64,000 bases of DNA from Ianthella basta (taxonomy: Eukaryota > Porifera > Demospongiae > Verongiida > Ianthellidae): positions 2,668,982-2,732,981 of the forward strand of contig OZ025873.1 of the NCBI GenBank assembly GCA_964019415.1, in the 5' to 3' direction. The translations under genes and the position numbers were made by a program. The stretch's first letter is position 1. Each line of letters begins with the position of its first letter. Positions 1-11,800 of the stretch are shown here, in pieces. The notes under the pieces are model-generated. The model was not told the origin of the DNA, searched no databases, and was given only the letters and a program-made list of their open reading frames with translations.

Positions 1-247
1 TACAGCACACTGTTAACCCCACCATGTACAACCATGTGTAACATATCAAGGATCATAACTGCAGCTATAACCATCCTCTATAGGTGACTACGGTGACAGG
101 GAGTCCGTGTGACATGGTGCGTCACCTGCAATGCTCACAAGCAAAAAACACTCACCAGTTACAGCAACTGGCAGAGTAGTAGGGGTGGTCATAGGTCCTG
201 TGAAGAAATGGAGTGAGCATATTACAGTATGTGTGTGTGTGCGTGCA

Positions 248-303
<56 letters not shown>

Positions 304-2058
304 CGCGTGCGACACATATTTACAGTACAATTCTAGTAGCAGTCCAGTACATATTACCATGACTATGACTACAGGGGCGTAGCCAGGAATTTTATAAGGG
401 GGCTTTCTGTTTACTAGGCCTAATTACTTCAGCTTTACTACCTTTATCGGCTGCACAGAAAGGGGAAATTGTGACTCAATCTGCCGACATCCATTGTCAC
501 AGTATAGCACCAGCCTCAACCACTTCGAACAAAATCAGTGGTGTGTGTGTGTGTGTGTGTAACACATAACTGCAGTATAATTCTAGCTGCGGTCCTGTGC
601 ATATTACAATGACTACGTATGTCCAGGTATATTGCACAGTCCCCACAGTCACACTGCATGACTTTGCACAGAAGCACCACACACACATGTACCACACACC
701 TCCAGTTTAACCAGGCATACAGCACAACGTTACCCAACTGTGCACAAACCATGTGTAACATATGAGGGTTATAACCATGTACTGTACAGCTACTATGTGT
801 ATGTAGTACCATCTCCAAAAGGTGACTACAGTGACAGGACATACATATATAGCGATATTTGTAGTGATGCCCACCCCTGGAGGGCTCGAAAAGCATAATA
901 AAACAACAACACACTCACCAGTTTTAGCAGCTGGCGGGGAAGGAGGGGTTGACTGACGTCGAACATGTTCTGTGAAGAAAGGAGTGCATGATCATGTTAC
1001 AGTATGTACAGTATGTGGGTATAGGTAGGTTAAGACATTGAACAATTTTTCCTTGTACCAGGTAGCCAGGTCAAACAAGTGTGTATGCAATCCTCAATCA
1101 AGAAGAAGAAGCAGGTCAAACGGCCACCCATGCATAACGGATGGGCTCAGGCCTGCCATTTCCTCCATGAAGATTGTTATGAAATGCCACCACACATTTG
1201 TAGGTCAAGGAGAGCCACCTGGAGGGGGTGGTAAGGTGACGGACGGCCTATACTGCCCTTTTATACTTAAACCCTCATTTTTCGTTCACAGTCACACTGT
1301 AAATTGTCACAACCGCTTCCATTCAATTACACTTGCTAGCTCAATACAACCAATGACCCTTGCTCTCTCAACCTGTACTGACTGGAATCTACTCCACTAT
1401 TACATTACTACTTGTTGCTGCAGTATGCAGTTAGCACTAGGCTCGCTGAGGCACCCCACTAAAAATAGGTGCTCCTGCTACTTGCACACATTGTAACCAC
1501 TACCACAGGTTGCAAGGGAGTCAGCACCAACACAGCACAAGTTGAAGGGGGATGCAACCAAAGCATGGCTTACAAATCAGTTTTCCTTGGGCACTGTCAT
1601 GGTACAAATAGAGCCCAGCATTAATAGCCCAGTTCACAGGACGTGTAAGCCAGGACACCATAGAAGATGGAGTAGAGTAGATTTATGACATTATGACCGA
1701 TCAATGTTACTGCCAATTCAAATGGAATAGGATGTGGTAGACCAGACCTTTACTAGGGCATGGTACATAATTCTGCTACATGTGAAAATGGTGTTATGCA
1801 CCTCTAAAATGCAGCAATTCCACCAGCACACAGACTCACCACGGGTGCGTGCACAGAGCTCGAGTTTCATCATGTCACTGGAGGGTGACAGCGGGCAGAT
1901 TTGCACTGACACCATCTACAGTATTGGAAAGAAGCAATTAAAAGGCAAACAAATGTCTATTTTGTGCACTGTCACTGTGACTTTTCTGTGATACTACACA
2001 TACCTTCTCCAAATCATCATCCTTCTGAAACCAAATCTCCTGCAGTGGAGTTGTGTGT
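1..2058 (-). pseudogene. Truncated segmental copy of the 3' half of the ROCO-CARD-like gene
   Basis: This stretch is closely similar to 17.68-20.56 kb in the same orientation. Read on the minus strand it keeps the last bases of the big ROCO-like exon (about 1995-2058, ending abruptly where similarity stops), the next exon (about 1840-1915, frame reading VSVQICPLSPSSD), a 51-nt mini-exon at 919-969 (frame EHVRRQSTPPSP) and a further 42-nt mini-exon-like unit at 156-197 (frame GPMTTPTTLPVAVTG). Both mini-exons have AG before and GTGAGT after and are phase 1-1. Similarity to the CARD exon stops near position 445, so the GTPase-COR body and the CARD are both missing. It is most likely a non-functional duplicate, but it could be the 3' part of a gene that continues outside the window. 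Confidence 0.7.
229..310. repeat. (GT)n / (GC)n microsatellite
   Basis: An almost pure GT dinucleotide run that passes into GC at its right end. A shorter GT run lies at 540-560. Confidence 0.95.
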
Positions 2059-3189
2059 GGGGGGATTGGCATGCATACTAGTGCACGCCAATCTTTTCAG
2101 CACAAAACACGCATACACACACATCAGTACACACAACTGCAGTCAGCTCACACACCTGAACACACACACACACCAGCATACACACCATACATCCTGAACC
2201 GTCACACACACACACAGACCTACACGCACACGCATCAAAACTACAATTGAGACCAGGTATCGAGATCGACAGCTCGTGGCGCTTTTGTTCGTACGTGGGT
2301 CCAAAGCTGGCTGCACTAGCTTTTAGCATAGCATAGCTGGTTTTAGTAGGACCCTGCTCCTGCAACGCGAGACTAGAGTGTGCTAGCTAAATGGCCGTCT
2401 GGTTGCCGGATCAATAGTCATGGCGAACTTTATAATCGAGGGATCGTGCCAAGATCACGCGCGCTATAGCTGGAGAATACAATCACTATCATAGGCGTAG
2501 GAAGCAGGGGGCACATTCAGAAGTCTCCTTGAGATTGTGCCACCCTGATCCCTAAAGTAAAGTCTCTGCCCAGCCCTATTCCTCAGTTAGGGACCTACTC
2601 TATATTCAGTATCTACAGTTGTGTCAGTCATTGACTATGCCCTTAATCAGCTTCGTTTGCCTTACTTGCCTTAGATTACATTCCAGTAGACAGCAGCGGT
2701 GGCCATTTTCTTTCAACCCATAATTTTATGCAAACTTAGATCACATGAGATTCGTGTGCCTCCCGCCCGGCCCCCCAATCTAATCTGCATTCCTATGCCC
2801 CTGATTATGCATTGTGAGGATAGGACCGAGTATCTATGCTGTGAGTTATCACGTAGCTAGACGGGTTTCCATGTCGCTCTAGCTAGCTTTAATAATTATA
2901 TGTAACCATAGGTCACTATTGTGCAGCCGACAATACCTGCTTGACTTGTTTCACAGTGTACAGTCAATTCAGAATGGTTGGCCAACATGGCAAATGGTTG
3001 AATGGCCAAATGGCGTGACGTTACTATTAGTTTTGCTGCTGCCATTGCATCATATCTATTGTCCAGTATTGCCATTTGCTATGAATTCACCCCTTATTTG
3101 CCATTTACCTTGGACAGCCATTCTGAATTTGACTGTACTGTCATGATCACTTTTGCTGTGTGTGTGTATGTACCTTTAACAGGAGGAAG

Positions 3190-6100
3190 ATGGAAAAGTC
3201 ATACGACTACCATATTAATCTCGTTGTCCTTGGTGATACTGGTGTGGGGAGGACATGCCTTGTTGAGCGGTTTACAACGGACACCTTCACAATTGTTACG
3301 ACACCTACTATTGGTAAGATGACTTGGCCCCATTCTACACAATACATGATGTGCTATGGTACGTGGCAGAAAAAGTTAGCATGCAACAGGTGTAGTATGA
3401 ATACGGGTACGGGCTTACCTATTTACAATTATGGGCGTACCTACGTAGTTACCGTGTAAGCTCTAATTTTTGCGGGACTTTATTTTTGCGAATTCACAAA
3501 GCCATCAGCATACGTGAAATATATTCTTGCGAATATTTTGTGCTTACAGTTCCGGTACTTAAATACATTGCAAATACTACCAATATAAATATTCTGGTGA
3601 CCATTCGTGAAACTAAAATTGAGACTTACTCTTCCAAGCGGCGATTTGCGAAATTTTTGTCCCGCGAAAATTAGAGCTTACACGGTACAACTAGCTTACG
3701 GTTTTATTTATTTACAGTACAGGTGTGTTGATTACAGGTACAGGCGTAGTATGTACAGATACAGGTGTAGTACTCATGGGTAAGAGGGTACTGTGTATCA
3801 TTCCTTATTACAAGAAATAATAAAAATTTTCAACAAAAATAGCAAGGATGTAGGTATGGCACAAAAAGTACAGAAACAAGTAAAGGCTGTTACACAGTGG
3901 AGCATTAGCCATGGTCCCTACATGCAAGAATGCCGCACCTTATAGTCCTACACCCTTGAATGTAGGGACGATGGTTAATGCTCCACTGTGTAACAGCCTT
4001 TACTTGTTTCTGTACTTTTTTTGCCATACCTACATCCTTGCTATTTTGTTGAAAATTTTTATTATTTCTAGTTTTAGTCTATCGAGCTAAGACCTCTTTC
4101 GCATTTTCACGTAACCGGAAGTAACGGGCAAGGAAAGGCGAAAGAGGGTCTAGCAGAGGTCATTAATATTCATAATAAGATCTTTCGCACTTCGCAAGCA
4201 ACACGCACCACAGTCTGGTTTGCTAGACCGTCCCACCCAGGTAAACCGGCTACGATTGCTCTGCAGTGTAGCGAGTCTGTGCAAACAGTCAGTTAGCACA
4301 GTTAGGAACTGAGGATGGCCAAACCACTGAACTCTGTATGCGCTGTCTGCAAGTTGGCCATTCCTAAAGCAATTAAGTATCGCTTGCAGCGCGAGTTTTC
4401 CCAAGGAGGCAGCCCGACCAAGTTGTACCATCAGCTGAGAGGAGTTGCTGGAACTGAGTTGTCTGCAAGTCTGGGATCCAACTTCTTGTGCTTGTCATGC
4501 CGGGGTAAGCTTCTAGCGGTTGCGAATCAGAAGAAACGCTACAAAGAGTCAAGGAACTTCTTCGCAAGCTGCAGTACGTCTCTGCTCCCTCTCCGATGAG
4601 AGTAAGCCCTCAGAGATTGACTAGTCGCTCGCAGAAACGACCTCTGTTGTCTCAGGCTAAAAATGGAGTCTCCCCCTTTGCCAAAAGACAAGCTTCTGGT
4701 TCAGGGAGCACCAAAGAGCCATCAGCGACGCCTGTTTCTCGCCGCGAGTTATTTCCAGGAGGTTCAAGAATCCCTGTGTGCTCTACCATTTCGCGAGCAG
4801 CTCGAAGAAACACTGGGTGACTTGAGATAGCGTTCATCCACAAAGTGAAGAGCGCCACCATTACTGCTCGCTGCAACAAAACCGTCCGTGTTTAACTAAC
4901 GTAGAGGTGTCGACGAGGTGCCACTACTAGTTGGATGCAGCTAGTTGATCTGATTGGTCAATCGGCTATGAATATTAATGACCTCTGCTAGACCCTCTTT
5001 CACCTTTCCCTGCCCGTTACTTCTGGTTACGCAAAAACGCGAAAGAGGTCTAGCTCAATAGACTATTCTAGTTTCTATACTTTTTATGGTGTGCAAGCTG
5101 CACATGCTAAATGCCACTAGAGGACATCCATGCACGTTACAGTATAGGACCTTATTTCTGTAATCCTGGAGCTCGAGGTGTCAGCTATCTCCTAGCTTCC
5201 GCGCCAGCCCACCTAAGAGTTTAGAAACAGTGAACGGAAGTTAGCCGAGTACTAGTTAAAAATGGCGGGTCCACGGATGACCTTTTGAAACGACGCGCAA
5301 GCTAACTTTGGCCTAAGCCCTTGTCTCGTATACACCTGAAACGGCCTCCTGACGGTGTTGGCTAGCTTTTGGACAGAAAATGAAGGAACAGTAGGCGGAA
5401 AACTGCCGTTCTTCAACATCATCATAAAATGGCGTCTTGCGCGTAGTAACGCCTCCCGAAAGACTCGGTAACCCCAGCGTGTGAACAATACGCTTTCGGA
5501 GCCTATACTTCGAAAGAATACAGCTCGGTTAATTTTTAGTAGTTTTGTGTTCGAATTAGTTCGATAGCTAATTCTGTTCGTCAGTTACAGCTGGTGAAGA
5601 AGAATATGAAGAAGAAGAAGAATATGAAGACGAAAATGGATGTTTTTGAGTGTCATTTTTTCGCCGACAGACCACGTTCGCTTGCCTTCCAGGTCAGTTT
5701 AGTGTATGAATATTTCGTATTTAGCCCTACGAAGCCTCGTTTTGGCAGTTTTCGCCGCTTTTCGCGATTTCGTCCCTATACCAATGTAAGGTAAAGGGGG
5801 GTAATTCCGTAATGTATTGAGTTCAATGCCATAGAAAATGACGACGTAAGAAGCTACAGTCGTCCAATCTTGACTGGCAGAGCAACAACTTGTGTGGAAT
5901 ATCTGTACCTATTACGAGCCTACAACTCTTCCTCGTTCAAGTGCAGGACCTAGAAGTGTGTCGCCAATTGGAGTGGGGGTAATTCCGTAATTTCAGCAAA
6001 TTTTCAAAGCACACGAAGATAACTCTGGGAAGTGAAGCTGTGTTGAAGCTATTGCATGTTGTCAAGTAAGCCTCGTGTATTGGCTGCACGACAGTAGCAC

Positions 6101-8808
6101 CGATGTTCGCTATTGATGGAATGCGACTGAAACTTAGAGCATTGTCTATCACCTAAGATTAAGCCGCTTGCAAAAATTCATATACGGATTTCGGCGCATG
6201 CCCATCAGGCCCACAGAGGAGGCTGGTACTTGTGGTTAGCACTGGAGTGGCAGTGCTATAGTCACAGTTGATCGACGATGTATTGCAGGACTTCGCCCTT
6301 TCCCTTCATTCCAGCGAAGTGGATTGCGGAATTACCCCTATTACGGAATTACCCCCGTTTGCCTTATTGTGAATTCGAAACACCCTGTACCATCCCTACA
6401 TAGAGAGTACTATCGTACTCTGATATTTTATGTCAGTCTGTGAAGCTCTAACTAAGGCGAAGGCTGTGTGGTACGTGCAGTAGAGCAGAGAATCTTCTGT
6501 GATGAGGCAACGTCACTGGGACAATGAAATTTCAAATGTGGCAACTTTTTACAACTGCCTCACTTTCTGCATAGTAAGAGCTCTGTACAGACTAGTTGCT
6601 CAATGGGTAGCCATACTCGGAAACAACAATGGATTTTATATAGGAAACGAGGTTAGGGAACCTGTTCTTTAGTATTAGTTCTTAATACAGCCTTTATCTA
6701 GTGGATCGGGCCTCTAGCCAAATGTATAGCTTCTTTGGCTATGTGTACGTAGTACATGTACTCTCACCTGCTTCCTCCTGAACCAAAGATTCTAGCAGGA
6801 ATACCAGCAGTTGGGACTTCATTTACAACCTGTATGGTCCACATGTACACAGATTATCTACTGCACCAGTAGGACCACCTGTACGGGCATTCTAATCTGC
6901 TAATACAGGTGTACCAATTAACTTTTACATGCGAATGTACATGCGTAGTACGTTAACTTTTTTCTGCTACGTACCGTGTGTTAACATTGTGTGTTAGGGT
7001 CAAATATAGTTTTCCGACTGGTCTGGACTGGACCAATACATTAGATACAGTGGGTTAGGCTTAGAGTTAAGGGTAGGATACACATGCTCGTAAAGGAGTT
7101 ACCTTGTTTTGCCCCAGCTTCTCATCATATACACATTTTTGATGGAGTTGCTGTACTAACTTGACAGTATGAACAATGATAGTACTTGCTACAAAAGATG
7201 TTTCAATGATCAATGAAACAAGCTAAATACAAAGTGCCAACACTCACTAGATCTCTTACAACACTGCTACAGGTGCAATGGGTCCATCCCAAAATGACCA
7301 TGCACACAGGATAGGGGAGGGTACACAGGAAAATACAAGACAGGCACTTATCTGCAACACGTACAAAATACCCCTTAATTACCGCAGTTGCATACAGTTG
7401 CCTGTTTTGTCAGCTGGATTGCTACTAAGCTAGATCTAGCTAGTCTACAGTAGATAGTAGCTATTAGAAATATTTGAAATGGAAGTGTATTGCCATAGCT
7501 TAATGATGACTGGAACCCTAACCCCAACTGACCTGCCCTATCTAATGTATTGGCCTGGCCGGTGTGCATGGTCCAACAATTATACGCAGCCTGTGGTAGT
7601 GCTAGTGTATGAATGCATACACATACCTATGTATTGAGAGTGAACCCATGCAGGACGTCTGATGTAGGTGGTGAATTTCCTTTACAACACCTATCTGCTA
7701 TACTTTCCCTCTGTGCTCAATAAGGTGTAATTTGCAATATTTAATGTATTCTTTGTCCATGTGGCTGCATGTCTGTAGGTGCTGACTATAGAACACCCAT
7801 AGTGCAGATTGATGACAGGACAGTCCAGCTTTATATATGGTTAGTGCCCATTATAGACACTGCATTACAACTGTCAATAGTGGAAGAGATTATACACACA
7901 CACAGCAGATAACCACACTGTCTCTCTTCACGGCTGTTTGTTTGACTATAGTACATAGTAGGCTATAGCACTTCTGTTATAAGCTAGCTCCTCACCAGTA
8001 ACTGCACTCTACCATGCTGTGCAGGTGACTAGCTGCTGTTGATTGCTTTCATTGTAGGGAGGCAACTGGACAAGAGAGACTTCGCAGGATGAGTCTTTCT
8101 TATGTATCGAGGGCCAAGGTGAGCTGGTGGGTTTGCACAGACAGACTAACACACAGTCAGGTTTGTTCCATTCTGCTATCGTATACCTTGTTTACTCTTT
8201 GATGCATGGTAGGGGATTATACTGGTGTATGATGTCACAAGGAGCAGGTCATTTGGGAATATCCATGAATGGTACAGTGACATTAAGAAGGTGAGCAATC
8301 TTGCACAAGAGGTTTTGATAGAAGCACTTGTGACCATCAAGCTATGACCTGGTTACCTTATATGTGTATTAAAGCAGACTTACTCAAATATCACAAGGTT
8401 TCTAGGATGTAGTTCTTCATTTTGACATCTTTAGGACTGTTGCTGTTAGAGTTAGTGTTTATCTGTAGTTGATGGACATGGTTTTTTTTTCTACCCTTAT
8501 TGTATTATATTATCACCCAATGTATAGGTTTCTAGCAAAGGTTTATCTTGTCCGGTATGTTGTCTACCAATCCTTCCTCTCATTGCTCATTCCCCTCACT
8601 GCTCAGCATGCACAACCAGACATGAAGTTGATGATCCTCGGTAACAAGTGTGACCTTGAGGAGTCACGGGTGGTTACCGAGCAGGAGGGACGGATCCTAG
8701 CAGCTAAGTATGGGGCAGAGTTCTTTGAGACAAGTGCAAAGTCTGGTCAGAATGTGGCAGAGGCTATTGTTGCATTGGCCAAGAAGATTATAGACCAGAT
8801 GAGCATAG
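3190..8808 (+). CDS. Rab-like part of the fusion gene (exons 1-5)
   Basis: The five exons have lengths 124, 61, 61, 78 and 202 nt. The first four match exactly the exon lengths of the Rab array at 46-64 kb, so they share one origin. The start ATG at 3190 gives MEKSYDYHINLVVLGDTG. The switch I threonine (TPTIG) is kept; the P-loop Lys is replaced by Arg and DTAGQE is replaced by EATGQE. G4 (NKCDL) and G5 (SAKSG) are canonical. The closest known group by motif is Rab8/Rab10/Rab1. Intron 1 (3314-7778) is expanded by at least four transposable elements. Confidence 0.75.
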
Positions 8809-11800
8809 GTGAGTTATGGGGCTGGGACTGTACCACTGATGATTAAGACAGGTAGGTAAGGGTCCTCTAAGTAGAGGCATGCACCCAATAGAGGTAGAGG
8901 TGCCTGTGTGTCAGTTGTACAGCATTACAGATATTGCACTCTAATCTCGGTTTCCTTCATTAGTTAGCCCTGTCTCGTACCATGCATTGCCTTAGCAAGT
9001 TGATGTGTTGTGTCAGGAGGCATAATATACTAAACATGTTGTGCACTGTACTGTGGTGTCACTCTTCCTCAATCTGTCTTCTCTACAGAGGAGAGAGAAG
9101 AGAAAGAGGAGCAACGAAGTAAGTACTTGATGTATTGTCTTAGCAAGTTGGTGTGTTGTGTCATGTTGCATATTTGTATGGTATACACAATCATGTTGTA
9201 TTCTGTTCTGCATGTGTGTCACTCTTCCTCAATCTGTTTTCTGTGCAGAGAAGAGAGAGAAGCAAGAGAAGAAACGAAGTAAGTGCTTGATGCATTGTCC
9301 TAGCAAGTTGGTGTGTTGTGTCATGTGGCATATTAAATACACAGTCATGTTGTATTCTGTTTTGCATGTGTGTCACTCTTCCTCAATCTGTTTTCTGTGC
9401 AGAGAAGAGAGAGAAGCAAGATAAGAAACGAAGTAAGTGCTTGATGCATTGTCCTAGCAAGTTGGTGTGTTGTGTCATTTAGCATATTAAATACACAATC
9501 ATGTTGTATTCTGTTTTGCATGTGTGTCACTCTTCCTCAATCTGTTTTCTGTGCAGAGGAGAGAAAAGAGCAAGAGAAGCAACGAAGTAAGTGCGTAATG
9601 CATTGTCTTAGCAAGTTGGTGTGTTGTGTCATGTGGCCTATTTGTATGGTATACACAATCATGTTGTATTCTGTTTTGCATGTGTGTCACTCTTCCTCAA
9701 TCTGTTTTCTGTGCAGAGGAGAGAGAGAAGCAAGAGAAGAAACAAAGTAAGTGCTTGATGCATTGTCTTAGCAAGTTGGTGTGTAGTGTCATGTGGCCTA
9801 TTTGTATGGTATACACAATCATGTTGTCTTCTGTTCTGCATGTGTGTCACTTTTCCTCAATCTGTTTTCTGTGCAGAGGAGAGAGAGAAGCAACGAAGTG
9901 AGCACTTGTTGCCCCTAACCAAGGTTTTTACCTACCATTAGTGGCAAGTTGGTTTATCGTTGAACATACTGTGTACATGCCATCTTACAGTGTAGTGACA
10001 GGGAACCTTCTCCCTAGTCTGCATGTAGGTATGCTTCATTCTACACCACCAGTCAATAAGAATACACGTTTATAGCTCAAGGGGTTCTCCCCAATTGCAA
10101 CAATTCACCACATTCCCTAGCTATGCTCTAGTATTGCACATTACATTTTCTGCTTCTCTTAGAGTTTGAGTGGCGACAGGCATACAGTGAATCCCTCAGA
10201 CAGCATGGCTCAGTGTCAGTGGAGATCACACAATGCATCCTTGTTGGTCCCCCAGCAACTGGGAAGTCCACTCTGAAGCATTTCCTGGTGCATAATGCAC
10301 CTAAAGCCATCCAGACAAGCACGGCTGTGATGGACACACCTGAAGTAGTCCGCTATTCATCTGAGCAGTATGCAGTGGATGGAGGCACTTGTGTATGGCA
10401 GTCGGTTGAAGATGATGTCATGGGAAAATCTTTGTATGAATGTATTGCCAGCAAGGCATACAATGTGGGCCCAGAACTACCCCAAGAACATGGTGCTGCA
10501 TCTCACACAGATACAAAGAATACCCTACTTCAACGTGTTTCAGCACTGTTTCAAAGATTGAAGAAGCGCATCGGCGTGGGCATCGTAGCTACAAAGAAAA
10601 GCAGTGGCAGTGAGGTTGGCCATGGCAGTGAAGGTGTTGCTGATATGCTATATGCCATGAGAGAGAGATCTGGAGGTATTGAGCTGAGAGATGCCTCTTT
10701 CATCCATCTCCTCGACACTGGTGGCCAGCCATCTTTCCAGGATGCCCTCCCCCTCCTACTGGTTAGCCCCTGTACATACATCCAAGTATTCAATGCAGCC
10801 CATGACCTGGATCAGCCCGTCCCCATCACATACCGCCCAGATGAGCACACAGAGGAGGTCCTCTCAGCCAGTGCAGAGACTGGATGGGAAATGATGCTGC
10901 GTTCATTCTCCGGTATGCAGACCATGGCCCATAAGTGCTCCAAAGAGCTGGCCCAATTTCAGATGGAGGGAAGCCAATTACCGCAGTTCCGAATATTCAT
11001 GTTGGGCACACACAAGGATCAGCTGATCAAGGAAGGCAGGCATGAGGAAGCTGTCCAAAACATCAGTGAGCGCCTGAGTGAGTTGGAAGGAAAGCCATAT
11101 TATCATTGCATTAAGAGGGATCCAAATGGGCAGCCATTTTATCTGCTCAACAGTACTACAGATGAAGAAGGAGCCTACGTCAACAGGCTTCGTAGAAACC
11201 TCTCCAGTTCACAGGCCTCGTTCAAGCTTGCAGTCCCACTGAGGTGGTACGCCTGCAAACAGTACACTCACAACACTGCACAAAAATTCTTTCTGTTCGA
11301 AGACCTGAAGGCCATCTGCCTGAAGCACCAGTTCATTGATCCAAATGGTGCAAAGGAGCAGTTCCATTCCCTCCTGAAGCTGTTTTCACTCTTCGGCTTC
11401 TACGTCTTCTTCGAGCTGAAAGATGTCCCAGATGAGGCCAATTACATCTGCACCGACAAAGGGATATTCCTGAAGGAGGTATCAAAATTGCTTGCTGTGC
11501 AATTTCTTCAAGCCCCAAAATGCCATGCTGTGGATGTCTTCAAGCAACATGGCATCATCTCCAGCAACATGGAGGTCTTTGAGGAGCTAGGAATCATAGA
11601 AGAGGTGGAGCGAAGTTGGTTTCTTGCAGCTCTGCAGCATGTCGGGCTGTTGGCACGCTATGCATCACCCACCAAGCACTCCTCCTCCTACTTCATGCCA
11701 GCAGCCCTCCCTCAAGGGAAAACAAAGCTTCCAGACTGCAGCACTATGGCTTCTCTCTGTGTCACCTTCGAGTTCCATTCCCCTGACAGCCCCTTGGTCT

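Noticed and set aside
1038..1496. Plus-strand frame of about 150 codons, repeated near 17.98-18.43 kb
   Set aside because: It lies in the intron between mini-exons of the minus-strand gene; similarity between the copies comes from the segmental duplication and stops differ between copies.
5252..5488. Minus-strand 78-codon basic frame in intron 1 of the fusion gene
   Set aside because: No domain, no splice context, and the region is full of transposon insertions.
9013..9850. Repeated short frames on both strands around the mini-exons (MTHMQNRIQHDC and MSCCIFVWYTQ types)
   Set aside because: They are translations of the repeated intron text of the tandem unit; only the phase 1-1 mini-exons fit the gene.
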